Shown here: piece by piece, positions 1 through 8,714 of the stretch | Position numbering within the stretch: the stretch's first letter is position 1 | How the letters are laid out: every line of letters starts with the position of its first letter | Origin: an uncultured Bacilli bacterium | Lineage (GTDB): Bacteria; Bacillota_I; Bacilli_A; RF39; UBA660 | Assembly: GCA_934130175.1 (NCBI GenBank) | Contig: CAKOXP010000007.1 | Coordinates: forward strand, 9,035 to 73,034 | Length of the DNA stretch: 64,000 nt | Direction of reading: 5' to 3' | The notes under the pieces: model-generated | Seen by the model: only the letters and a program-made list of their open reading frames with translations | The model's database searches: none | Told to the model about the DNA's origin: nothing | Made by a program: the position numbers and the translations under genes

Positions 1-151
1 CTCTAATAACTGGAATACTATTCTGATAAGTTGAATAAGCATCATACCATTTATACAAATAATAAGCAAGTAAGAATGTTGTTAAAAATATAATTACTAA
101 AAATACATAGTTTTTAGCTGGTACCTTTCTTAATGATTCAGTTTTTGTCAT
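1..151 (-). CDS. small membrane protein, partial (3' end outside window)
   Basis: Fifty codons are visible from an ATG at 149-151 to the window edge, so only the N-terminus is seen. It starts MTKTESLRKVPAKNY and continues into one strongly hydrophobic segment at about residues 15-32 (VFLVIIFLTTFLLAYYLY), followed by a WYDAY segment: a cytoplasmic basic start and a single membrane anchor. The ribosome-binding site is GGGAGAG about 7 bases upstream of the ATG. The gene is divided from the U32-family gene by 66 bases. I do not recognise the family, and the extracytoplasmic part lies outside the window. Confidence 0.6.
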   Translation of the reverse strand, partial: MTKTESLRKVPAKNYVFLVIIFLTTFLLAYYLYKWYDAYSTYQNSIPVIR

Positions 152-217
152 AAAATCACTCTCCCTATCTAAATTTATTTTATCACATTTTTGACAATTT
201 AGAAACAATTCTAAAAT

Positions 218-2380
218 TTATTGATACTTTTTTACAATTTCTTTTATAGTTTTTCCGTCTTCATCATAAAAATCAAATCTAAATTGACATTTATTTGGAA
301 TGTATTTTTCGATATTTTTGTAGTTTAAAATAGTTGTATTGTTATTATTATCTAAATAAACATCAAAATATCTGTTTTTAGAATCTTTTAATTTATACTT
401 GTAAAGACTATTATCTATATTTAAAATATTACCCTTTATATACATATTTTCTACTTTTCCATAGACTAGGACTTCTGGTAAAAAAGCAAATTTAAAAATC
501 TTTTTAAAAGAAGTTACTAACTTAAGTGTTTCATCTTCATCTAATTCTGGTGATAACGTAAAATTGTTTAAACCTTGTCTTAATAAATAATATGCAGTAT
601 AAGGGTTAGTTATATTAAGAAAATAATTGCCAACTAAATTTATATTTTTCTTAAAGTCAATATATTCACTAACTAGACTGTTATTAATATTATAGCTGTT
701 AGAAAAATTAGATCTTGGTAATACGTAAAATACATTCTTATTATCAAGATACTTTTGGTAAAGTGCAAAATCTTTTACATAAATTCTTTTAAAATTTAAT
801 TCTAGGCATGTTAATAATTGTTCTTCGGTATAGACGCTACTAGTTAAAATACTATCTTCGAAGTCTAGATTTAGTTTTTCAAATTTTACACATTTTTTAA
901 CATAATTAGGATTATCAGTATTTTCCTTAATTGAAATTATTTTAGAAACTGCTTCTCTTCTTATTTCATTTAGATTTTTAATAGGAATAAAGATATCATC
1001 ATCTATGTCTAAATCTAGTTTTTCTAGATAAAATGGACTATTACCTAGTCTTTCTAATTGAAGTTTAATTCTTTCGGCACTAATTGGATTAGAAATGGCT
1101 TCTTCTACGATATTACCAGTAACTAAAACTTTACTTTCTAAGGAAGTTGCTTCTAATGTTAAGGCTTTCTTTTTTCTAGCAGTTAACTTAAATCTTAAAG
1201 GTAGGTGTTTTTCTTCATACTTTTCTAAACTTTCGATTAATTTTTTATCTTGTGTTTTATAAACAGTATCGCAAGTAGTTAGTCCTATTTTGTTATCAAG
1301 ATAGACAATATCATCACTACTATTAATAAGTTTATCTTTATCATTATATAGATAGTTACAGATAAAACCTTTACCACTTTCTAAGAATCTAATTCCATCT
1401 TCTTGATTAAGAACTCCTTCTAATTTTATTTTTATTTTTTTATTGTTTACTGAAATTACTTTTCCTATTTTTAAACCAATATGATTAGGTGTATCTATAT
1501 TCATAAGAGTAGTTGTTTCAAATAAATTACCATCTGTGAATTTTCTGTTAAACAGTGTTTTTAACTTGTTTGTTTCTTCTTCATAATTAAACTCTTTTGA
1601 ATCTATTAAATGGCGATAAAAATTAGTAATAAATCCTACATATTCAGGACTTTTCATTCTACCTTCTATTTTAAAACTTTTAATCTTACTATTTAATAGC
1701 TCTTTGATATGGCCTGATGTGTTTAATTCTCTTGTACTTAATAAATATTTATTGGAAACTAGTAGTTTATTATTTTCATACAAGCTATAAGGAAGACGGC
1801 AACAACCTGTACATTCTCCCCTATTTCCACTTCTTTTACCTATCATTGAACTCATTAGACAATTTCCTGAATAACTGATACATAACGCTCCATGAATAAA
1901 GCATTCTAGTTCAATAGGAACATCTATTTTATTAATCTCATTTATTGATAGTTCACGTGATAATACGACTCTTTTAACGCCAAGTTTATAAAAAAACTTG
2001 ATGGTTTCTAGACTACTATTATTAGCTTGAGTAGAAGCATGAATCTCTAAATTTGGAAACATTTCTCTTACTAAGCAAATCATACCAAAGTCTTGCATGA
2101 TAACAGCATCAACTGAATTTTTATGAAGAAAATCAATTGTACTTATAAATGCCTCAACTTCATCAGTCTTAATTAAAGTATTCATAGTTACATATATTTT
2201 TACTCCGTATAAGTGACAATATTTTATTGCTTTAATAAAATCTTCTTCTGAAAAGTTTTTAGCAAAAGCTCTTGCACCAAAAGTTTTTAATCCTAAGTAG
2301 ACTGCATCTGCTCCATTATGAACTGCTTGATATAAACTTTCCATATTACCAACAGGAGCTAGAAGTTCTTTTTTATTCAT
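218..2380 (-). CDS. peptidase U32 family protein (RlhA/TrhP-like RNA hydroxylation type)
   Basis: A 720-residue protein of the peptidase U32 family. The N-terminal U32 TIM-barrel begins with KKELLAPVGNMESL, and the hallmark segment near residues 158-194 (ECFIHGALCISYSGNC, then ECTGCC) carries Cys160, Cys167, Cys174, Cys190, Cys193 and Cys194, a set able to hold an iron-sulfur cluster. Characterised members RlhA and TrhP hydroxylate 23S rRNA or tRNA wobble uridine rather than cleave protein. The long C-terminal extension after residue 380 resembles the RlhA-type layout (U32 plus DUF3656-like), but I cannot assign the RNA substrate. The ATG has the ribosome site GAGGTGG. It is transcribed alone on the minus strand. 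Family assignment is strong; exact function is inference. Confidence 0.85.
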   Translation of the reverse strand: MNKKELLAPVGNMESLYQAVHNGADAVYLGLKTFGARAFAKNFSEEDFIKAIKYCHLYGVKIYVTMNTLIKTDEVEAFISTIDFLHKNSVDAVIMQDFGMICLVREMFPNLEIHASTQANNSSLETIKFFYKLGVKRVVLSRELSINEINKIDVPIELECFIHGALCISYSGNCLMSSMIGKRSGNRGECTGCCRLPYSLYENNKLLVSNKYLLSTRELNTSGHIKELLNSKIKSFKIEGRMKSPEYVGFITNFYRHLIDSKEFNYEEETNKLKTLFNRKFTDGNLFETTTLMNIDTPNHIGLKIGKVISVNNKKIKIKLEGVLNQEDGIRFLESGKGFICNYLYNDKDKLINSSDDIVYLDNKIGLTTCDTVYKTQDKKLIESLEKYEEKHLPLRFKLTARKKKALTLEATSLESKVLVTGNIVEEAISNPISAERIKLQLERLGNSPFYLEKLDLDIDDDIFIPIKNLNEIRREAVSKIISIKENTDNPNYVKKCVKFEKLNLDFEDSILTSSVYTEEQLLTCLELNFKRIYVKDFALYQKYLDNKNVFYVLPRSNFSNSYNINNSLVSEYIDFKKNINLVGNYFLNITNPYTAYYLLRQGLNNFTLSPELDEDETLKLVTSFKKIFKFAFLPEVLVYGKVENMYIKGNILNIDNSLYKYKLKDSKNRYFDVYLDNNNNTTILNYKNIEKYIPNKCQFRFDFYDEDGKTIKEIVKKYQ

Positions 2381-2476
2381 AGTACCACCTCATCTATAAT
2401 CTATTTTATCAGTTTTAAATATCTAATCAACACTTTTTTTCTAAATATAAAATTATTTTCTAACATATATTTAAAT

Positions 2477-2836
2477 ATGGATAAAGATACTATTGAAATG
2501 GTTAAGCGACTTAATTTTGAAAACCTGATATGGGTTGTTTTTATCGTTATTTCAGTTTTAGATATATATGGAGATGAACTAATCAAGAAAAGTTTAATTT
2601 GTGGTGATAAGACTTCTCAAAAAAAAGCAGATAAACTTTTTTTAACTTTAACTGCTATTTCTATTCCTATTTATATCTATTTTTTATCAAGAAATTATAA
2701 AGACTGTAGAAAACATCATAATAAAAGTTATGAAGTTCGCTACATGGGAAGTATTTTCGTTTTAATTGGTACTTTATGCTTCTTATATTTTCAACTTACT
2801 ACAACACGTCAAACTGATTCACCTTCGAATGTATAA
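2477..2836 (+). CDS. small three-TM membrane protein, paralogue A
   Basis: A 119-residue protein with about three hydrophobic segments (residues 17-32, 56-71 and 91-106) separated by charged loops containing KKADK and RNYKDC. It is clearly related to the protein at 3171-3545: shared features are an E-N-hydrophobic-W start to the first segment, an IYIYF-x3-NYKD motif after the second, and GS-x3-LI in the third. No Shine-Dalgarno sequence precedes the ATG; instead TATATT ends five bases upstream, which suggests a leaderless transcript. No function is recognised. The predicted tail is hydrophilic and Thr/Ser rich. Confidence 0.65.
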   Translation: MDKDTIEMVKRLNFENLIWVVFIVISVLDIYGDELIKKSLICGDKTSQKKADKLFLTLTAISIPIYIYFLSRNYKDCRKHHNKSYEVRYMGSIFVLIGTLCFLYFQLTTTRQTDSPSNV

Positions 2837-2838
2837 TT

Positions 2839-3120
2839 TTACTGATTCCGTTTTAAATTTTCTATTTCTTCATTTAAAGCATTTACCATTTTTTTCAACA
2901 TTTCAATGCCATCTTCATTTGATACATTTTTATTAGAGGTACTTCTTTCTTGTTGAACCTGTTTATAATATGCATTAGTACAAAGAACTTGAGCTGTTAA
3001 CATTAACCAGTTTCCTAATGCATTTTGTTCATTAGCTGTTAAATCATCAATTAATAAATAACCAACAATAATCGCACTAAAAGAAAAGGCTTTAGGACTT
3101 ACATTAGGAATAATACTCAT
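2839..3120 (-). CDS. small conserved hypothetical protein with N-terminal membrane segment
   Basis: About 93 residues starting at MSIIPNVSPKAF; this ATG is preferred over an in-frame GTG three codons earlier because AGGTGA lies a normal distance upstream and would overlap the GTG. One hydrophobic segment (AFSFSAIIVGYLLI) is followed by the sequence DDLTANEQNALGNWLML and a second moderately hydrophobic stretch. The C-terminal third (DGIEMLKKMVNALNEEIENL) is predicted helical or coiled coil. It sits tail to tail with paralogue A (two bases between stop codons) and diverges from paralogue B. Function unknown. Confidence 0.6.
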   Translation of the reverse strand: MSIIPNVSPKAFSFSAIIVGYLLIDDLTANEQNALGNWLMLTAQVLCTNAYYKQVQQERSTSNKNVSNEDGIEMLKKMVNALNEEIENLKRNQ

Positions 3121-3170
3121 TTTCTTCACCTATTTAATTATATTAATAAGTTATTAGAATATATTTTATT

Positions 3171-3545
3171 ATGAATGATATTGAAAAGAGGTTAAAACAA
3201 ATAGATGTTGAAAATTTTGTTTGGATAATATATTTTTTCATAATTGGTTTATGTTTAATTGCCAATAAATATGAAAAGAGATATTTTTGTTTTAATGATC
3301 AAAAATCTAAAGATACTTATAGGAAACTAACAATTATAATTTTTATTATTGCTGTTATAATATATATTTACTTTTTCTATGATAATTATAAGGATGTAAG
3401 AGATTTAAAAACTACTAATCAAAAAACAATTAGATTAAGTAATTTAAGTTTACTTGGTTCTACTTTAGTTTTAATAAGTGGTTTAATCTTTTTATATATA
3501 GCCTTTGTAGATACTGAACTTGATATTGAAATTGCTTTCAATTAA
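3171..3545 (+). CDS. small three-TM membrane protein, paralogue B
   Basis: A 124-residue protein with three hydrophobic segments (about 17-33, 50-68 and 92-111), homologous to the protein at 2477-2836 (ENFVW, IYIYFFYDNYKD and LGSTLVLI line up with ENLIW, IYIYFLSRNYKD and MGSIFVLI). As in its paralogue there is no ribosome-binding site, and TATATT ends exactly five bases before the ATG (3160-3165). It ends four bases before the stop of the convergent glycosyltransferase gene. Function unknown; the repeated arrangement suggests duplication of a membrane gene around a third gene. Confidence 0.65.
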   Translation: MNDIEKRLKQIDVENFVWIIYFFIIGLCLIANKYEKRYFCFNDQKSKDTYRKLTIIIFIIAVIIYIYFFYDNYKDVRDLKTTNQKTIRLSNLSLLGSTLVLISGLIFLYIAFVDTELDIEIAFN

Positions 3546-3549
3546 AAAA

Positions 3550-4485
3550 CTAATTTTTATTATTAGTTTCTTTTATTATATATATAGGTCTTTTCTTTGT
3601 TTCTAAATATGTTTTTGCTAGATACTGTCCAATTATTCCCATACATAATAATTGAATACCACTAACAAATAAGATAATACAAACCATTGAAGGCCAACCA
3701 CCAACAGGATCTCCAAATATAAGGGTTTTAATAATTATTACTAAAATTGCTATAAATGAGACAAAACACATAATAATACCTAATATAGCTGCAAGTGATA
3801 AAGGTGTTGTTGAAAAAGCAACTATTCCTTCTAAAGCATATTTAAAAAGTTTCCAAAAAGACCATTTAGTCTCTCCTGCTATACGTTTTACATTTTCGTA
3901 TTCTAGCCATTTTGTATTATATCCAACAAAACTAAAAAGTCCTTTTGAATATCTATTATATTCTTGAAGTAAAAGAATGGAATCAACTACTTGACGTTTC
4001 ATTAATCTATAATCTCTAGCTCCATCAACCATTTCAATTTTAGACATTTTATTAATTATTTTATAAAAACATCTAGCAAAAAAGCTTCTAATAGGTGGTT
4101 CTCCTTTTCTTGTAACTCTTCTGGTTCCAACTACATCATATCCATCTTTTTTTATAATATCTAACATATCTATTAACATAGCAGGTGGATCTTGTAAATC
4201 AGCATCCATTATGGTTACATAATCACCATCAACATGTTCTAAACCTGCAAACATCGCAGCTTCTTTTCCAAAATTTCTTGAAAAAGAAATATATCTAACC
4301 CTTTTATCTGTATTAGATAGTTTTTTAATAACATCTAAAGTATTGTCACGTGAACCATCATCTACAAATAAAAATTCAAATTCATACTTTTTTAATTTTT
4401 CTGCAATCTTAGTTATTTCTTTGTAAAAATAATTAATTGTTTCTTCCTCATTATAACAAGGAACAATAACTGAAATTTTTTCCAT
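3550..4485 (-). CDS. GtrB/CsbB-type undecaprenyl-phosphate glycosyltransferase (GT2)
   Basis: A 311-residue GT2 enzyme of the DPM1/GtrB/CsbB type. The nucleotide-sugar fold starts with ISVIVPCYNEEE, VDDGS at about 41-45 binds the nucleotide, and the DXD motif is DADLQDP (Asp94, Asp96). Two C-terminal membrane helices (about 226-256 and 264-294) anchor it. Such enzymes transfer a sugar to undecaprenyl phosphate on the inner leaflet for later flipping and use by an outer-face GT-C enzyme. It lies outside the main operon: a terminator at 4574 separates it from the next gene upstream. It probably supplies a lipid-linked sugar to the same side-chain system as the genes at 4639-9675. The sugar is not predictable. 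Confidence 0.85.
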   Translation of the reverse strand: MEKISVIVPCYNEEETINYFYKEITKIAEKLKKYEFEFLFVDDGSRDNTLDVIKKLSNTDKRVRYISFSRNFGKEAAMFAGLEHVDGDYVTIMDADLQDPPAMLIDMLDIIKKDGYDVVGTRRVTRKGEPPIRSFFARCFYKIINKMSKIEMVDGARDYRLMKRQVVDSILLLQEYNRYSKGLFSFVGYNTKWLEYENVKRIAGETKWSFWKLFKYALEGIVAFSTTPLSLAAILGIIMCFVSFIAILVIIIKTLIFGDPVGGWPSMVCIILFVSGIQLLCMGIIGQYLAKTYLETKKRPIYIIKETNNKN

Positions 4486-4573
4486 AATAATTAACCTCTT
4501 TTTTAGTTAAACCATATAAGAATATTATATTTGATTTAGAAAATATTGTAAATACGTAAAATTCCATATAAAA

Positions 4574-4595
4574 AGGAAAAGAGATCCCTTTTCCT
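4574..4595 (-). terminator. rho-independent terminator after the 4639-5940 gene
   Basis: Read on the minus strand, AGGAAAAG and CTTTTCCT form an 8-bp stem around a six-base loop and are followed by TTTTATA. It marks the left end of the long polysaccharide operon and separates it from the GT2 gene at 3550-4485. Confidence 0.7.
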
Positions 4596-4638
4596 AAATT
4601 ATTCTAAAAACATCTTTCTGGTAATAAAAGTTATACTT

Positions 4639-5940
4639 TTATTCTTGAATTGTATGCTTATCTTCTTTTTTAGCTGTAGTCAACGAATTAATCATTATCA
4701 TTACAATTGCAAAATATGTAACACACGCACCTTTATTTGTCATCCAATAATGTATATATGAGTGATTACCAAAAACATAATACCACATAAAAGGCATCAT
4801 TCCTATAATAATTAAAGGCCACTGACTTTTGATATCTCTAATATTTTTTAAATTATACTTCTTTATACTTATAACAATAAATATAAACAATACTATTAGC
4901 AAACTAATAACTATATATTTATTAAAAAATAAATCTATATTTCTTGAAACAGCACTCATCCTAGTAAATTCTTGTCCAGCAGAGTCGATATTAGAAACTC
5001 TGCCTCCAGCTGTTTCTAATGCATTTCTAATTACATTTTCATCGGTGAAGATTGTTCCAATAATCCATTTGCTTACCCAAACTGTAAAATAAGTATACGC
5101 CCATGAAAAACCAATGCTGAAAAATTTATATATTTTATTATCGTTCTTACTATCAAAAATCGAAAAATATATAATTGCTGGTATACCAAAAGTAACTATT
5201 GGATATGTATAAAAATCAAAATATGCTGTCATAGCACCTAATATTCCAAATATATAGAGTACATATTTAAATGACAAGTTGATTTTGTTGCTAAATAACA
5301 AGAGAAATAGAATACCGATATTAAATATGTACCAAACAGTTGAATATTGAAGTGATTTAAATATTACTGGTGGCATTAATACCAAAATTAATAAAATATA
5401 TGGAATAATTAGTTTATATTTTTTTCTTTTACAAAATAACAATATAACAAATGAAATTATTAACATTTGAAATAATCCATTTATTAATCTTATCTGTTTA
5501 TAATTAAATATACTTACTAATGGTTTTAATACTATTAAATAACCATGCCAATACCTTGGATAACTAACAATTTCAGTTACCTTTTCATGATTACTTATTT
5601 TTTTTAAAGTATTAATTGGTAATGCATACAAGTCCCCATATCTGTATACTAATAGACATTGCTTTAATGTTGAAATATTTGAATCTGTAATTGTATTTAG
5701 TAACATTAATGCATCCGTGAAATTATCAAGTCTACTTTGTTCTTTTAGTTGATTTATAACTGCAGGATGATCTCCTTCTTTTTCAAAAACTTGATAAGAT
5801 TTATAAACATTTTTTTCCATGTTTGAATGTGGAATTTTATATGAAAGATATAGAAGAAATGTACCTAAAAATATACTTATCAAAATAATTATATTTATTA
5901 CAAAAAAGATCTTTAGATTTTCTATAATTTTATTTTTCAT
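4639..5940 (-). CDS. multi-pass membrane protein, probable GT-C-type glycosyltransferase
   Basis: A 433-residue protein with an N-terminal membrane segment (about 10-33), a hydrophilic loop of about 100 residues, then eight or more hydrophobic helices. The loop carries YPRYWHGYLIVLKPL, and HSYIHYWMTNKG lies near the C-terminus. The layout, one helix, a large outer loop and a helix bundle, is that of GT-C polyprenyl-linked sugar transferases, but no DXD-like signature is decisive. Its ribosome site GGAGAG lies in the last codons of the upstream GtrA-GT2 gene, so the two are translationally coupled. By position it would be the outer-face transferase of the left Gtr-type module. Function is inferred from context only. 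Confidence 0.65.
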   Translation of the reverse strand: MKNKIIENLKIFFVINIIILISIFLGTFLLYLSYKIPHSNMEKNVYKSYQVFEKEGDHPAVINQLKEQSRLDNFTDALMLLNTITDSNISTLKQCLLVYRYGDLYALPINTLKKISNHEKVTEIVSYPRYWHGYLIVLKPLVSIFNYKQIRLINGLFQMLIISFVILLFCKRKKYKLIIPYILLILVLMPPVIFKSLQYSTVWYIFNIGILFLLLFSNKINLSFKYVLYIFGILGAMTAYFDFYTYPIVTFGIPAIIYFSIFDSKNDNKIYKFFSIGFSWAYTYFTVWVSKWIIGTIFTDENVIRNALETAGGRVSNIDSAGQEFTRMSAVSRNIDLFFNKYIVISLLIVLFIFIVISIKKYNLKNIRDIKSQWPLIIIGMMPFMWYYVFGNHSYIHYWMTNKGACVTYFAIVMIMINSLTTAKKEDKHTIQE

Positions 5941-5942
5941 TC

Positions 5943-7121
5943 TTACTCTCCATAAACATCATAACATTTTACATAAAATTTCATTATTAATTTTACTATA
6001 ACATTAGGCCAAAATTTTCTAAACATAATATTATCTTCTTTTATTCTTAAATCATTTTCCATACATGATTTTGTTGTAGATGCATTACTTATTCTAAATG
6101 ACATAAGTTTTAAAGGTATATATCTTATCTTTCCTTTCATTTTATATATTTTAAGGAAAGTATCCCAATCTAGTCCAAACTTTAAATCAGAACTAAATAT
6201 AGGTTCACCAATTAATTTCTTATTATAAGTAGCAGAAGGACATTGAATTGTATTACCAAGAGACAATGTCATTTTTCTAATAAATCTTATATTTCCAATA
6301 AAAGGTATTCTTAGTGGAAATTTTAAAATCCTTTTTAATTTTAGATTTTTATTATCAACACTTTTATTATTAATATAATAGTAATTATCGGTAGTAATCA
6401 TTAATTCTTTTCCAGTATAATTATTCAAAATATTTTCTAAGTAATGCTCATCGTAAACATCATCTTGATGTACTACTGTAACAAGTTCAGTTTTAGCATT
6501 TTTAACAGCAAAGTTCCAATCATCTTGAATATCACTTTTGCCTTTTCTAAAATAAGTTTTAATCTTATATTTTTTTCCTAATTCTTCAATATACTTATTT
6601 TTTGTAGAAGAACACATAATCACATTTGACTTTATTGATTGATTTAAAATTGTTTGAATACACTTTTCTAAATATTCAGATTCTTTATAAGCACAGATTG
6701 TAAAAGTATGATATTTCTCGGGATGTTTAATATATTTGTTTTCTTTCTTTGTAAATACCCACAATCTGCTGAAAATAAAATTATAAGGAACAGTTATAAA
6801 TAAGGTTAATACTGGTGCGATTAAATCAGATAGCTTTAAGACATCAACCCATAAATACATTGCTGCCATATTAATTATATATGAACTTCCATATACAATA
6901 TAATATTTTAAGACCGAATTAGAATCATATACATTCTTTTTGAATACCCATTTCTTGTTTAAAATATAACCAATAATTGAACTTAAGATATAAGCAATTG
7001 TTGTACATATACGATAATCAAGACCTAAGAATAATAATGGATAATAAAATACCCATGAACTAAATGTATTAATACATCCTACTATTCCAAATTTTATAAA
7101 CTGTTTAAATGTTTTTTTCAT
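5943..7121 (-). CDS. GtrA-GT2 fusion protein
   Basis: About 392 residues starting at MKKTFKQFIKFG. A TTG four codons earlier overlaps the GGAGG ribosome site, so the ATG at 7121 is chosen. Residues 1-125 are a GtrA-like four-helix domain (FGIVGCINTFSSW, then LNKKWVFKKN and FSRLWVF), the type of protein thought to flip or help flip undecaprenyl-phosphate sugars. From about residue 133 (HTFTICAYKESEYLEKCI) the chain continues as a soluble GT2 domain with HQDD in the DXD position. GtrA is normally a free protein, so the joining of a lipid-sugar helper to a cytoplasmic transferase is unusual. It lies in the polysaccharide operon between two GT-C-like membrane proteins. Confidence 0.8.
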   Translation of the reverse strand: MKKTFKQFIKFGIVGCINTFSSWVFYYPLLFLGLDYRICTTIAYILSSIIGYILNKKWVFKKNVYDSNSVLKYYIVYGSSYIINMAAMYLWVDVLKLSDLIAPVLTLFITVPYNFIFSRLWVFTKKENKYIKHPEKYHTFTICAYKESEYLEKCIQTILNQSIKSNVIMCSSTKNKYIEELGKKYKIKTYFRKGKSDIQDDWNFAVKNAKTELVTVVHQDDVYDEHYLENILNNYTGKELMITTDNYYYINNKSVDNKNLKLKRILKFPLRIPFIGNIRFIRKMTLSLGNTIQCPSATYNKKLIGEPIFSSDLKFGLDWDTFLKIYKMKGKIRYIPLKLMSFRISNASTTKSCMENDLRIKEDNIMFRKFWPNVIVKLIMKFYVKCYDVYGE

Positions 7122-7154
7122 AACTGCCTCCAAAAATACTTTATTTCTTCATAT

Positions 7155-8714
7155 TTATTTATATATATCTTCCCATATAAACTTTGTTTTTTGAGGAATA
7201 TTATAGTACTCTTTAATCCAGAAATCCATAGATGGTTCCTCATATGATTGAACTGAACCATATATACTATTTTTTACTTTGTATAGTTTAACTATCTCTT
7301 CACTTCTATATTTTTTTAGAATCTTATCATTTAACTCTTCAATAACATAATTATCTCTATACCCACAATATATTGTAATATAGTTTATAATACCAGTCAC
7401 TGTTATATATATAATAAATAACATACAAATTATTTTAATTATAGTAGTATCATTTAAAATATCAACTATCATTTTTGTTATGATTAGTATTACAAAAAAT
7501 ATATAAGGTATTCCAGTTCTACCGCCAATCGTTGGTGAAAATACTAGACAAAACATTGTTCCGATAGCAGCGACTTCAAATGATGTAAATTCAATTATTT
7601 TATGATTTTTAAAATATAATAATGAAATACCAAAGAACAAACATAACCATATGGTAGATGTTAAAACAAACAAGATATAATGATTTGATAATTCCGGAAA
7701 AAATATAAATACCATCTCAAATATTGAAATTAATACAGGAATCAACAAAATGTATTTTTTCTTAAGCTTACAATTTTTTACTATTTTATATAACATATAT
7801 ATCATTATAAAACACAAAATAAGCATAAATATATTCATTTTATCCATGAATATAGACTTTAATATTTTATAATAATTCTTTATTACTTTTTCAAAAATAC
7901 TTAATTTTGCAAACTCTTGATTTGTTTCCATTCTAACCCAGTTACCAGGAGCCATGAATAGAAAAATATAACTAATAACTGTTGTAACTAGCAATGGTAA
8001 ATCTATAACTAAATATTTTTTTATTTCTTTAAAATGATGGGAAATTATATATAATATAACAAAACCAACTAATCCCACTCCTATTTGTTCTTGTGAAAAT
8101 GTAGTAAGAAATGAGAGAAAGATAATAATTAGACTAGATATTACTTTATTAAATTTTATATTATTTTTTTCTTTATCACATAAACCTATATAATAACATA
8201 ATAAAGCCATAAATGGTAATAGAGGCCAAACATATAAAACAGAAGCTGAAGCCCAATAAATTCCATGACGTAAGTAACTTAAATCAATACATGTGTATAA
8301 TATAAATAATATAATTGGAACAATTGATAAATATTTTTGTTTTTTTGAATAATACTTAATTATTTTATACATGAAAAAGATTATCCCTGTTATAACAAAA
8401 GTTTGAACAAACATATATGCTTTTATTCCATGTTTTAATAAGGGTATTATGAAGACGATTGCATAAAAAATTCTTCCTCCCCAATTATTATAGATGTGCC
8501 CTGCCCATTCTAATAATTGAGGTATTGTATAATTTGTACCATCAACATTACTTACCCAATAACTATATGATAATGACGCATTACCATAATCATCAAAATA
8601 CATTGAGATCACACTATGCTGAAAAGCTAATAAAATAAAAATTATAAAAAATAAAGAAATAACAAATTTGTTTTTATTTAGATAATCATATATTTTTTTT
8701 AATATATTAATCAT
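7155..8714 (-). CDS. multi-pass membrane protein, GT-C/DUF6056-like
   Basis: A 519-residue protein with about eleven hydrophobic helices. After the first helix comes the acidic pair YFDDYGN (Asp41, Asp42) and then a large outer loop containing NNWGGRIFYA. This Asp-Asp plus Asn-Trp-Gly-Gly-Arg layout recalls DUF6056-type GT-C proteins, in which the acidic residue after helix one is catalytic. It overlaps the preceding GtrB-like gene by eight bases, so they are co-translated and probably work together: the GT2 makes the lipid-linked sugar and this protein uses it outside the membrane. Acceptor and sugar unknown. Confidence 0.7.
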   Translation of the reverse strand: MINILKKIYDYLNKNKFVISLFFIIFILLAFQHSVISMYFDDYGNASLSYSYWVSNVDGTNYTIPQLLEWAGHIYNNWGGRIFYAIVFIIPLLKHGIKAYMFVQTFVITGIIFFMYKIIKYYSKKQKYLSIVPIILFILYTCIDLSYLRHGIYWASASVLYVWPLLPFMALLCYYIGLCDKEKNNIKFNKVISSLIIIFLSFLTTFSQEQIGVGLVGFVILYIISHHFKEIKKYLVIDLPLLVTTVISYIFLFMAPGNWVRMETNQEFAKLSIFEKVIKNYYKILKSIFMDKMNIFMLILCFIMIYMLYKIVKNCKLKKKYILLIPVLISIFEMVFIFFPELSNHYILFVLTSTIWLCLFFGISLLYFKNHKIIEFTSFEVAAIGTMFCLVFSPTIGGRTGIPYIFFVILIITKMIVDILNDTTIIKIICMLFIIYITVTGIINYITIYCGYRDNYVIEELNDKILKKYRSEEIVKLYKVKNSIYGSVQSYEEPSMDFWIKEYYNIPQKTKFIWEDIYK

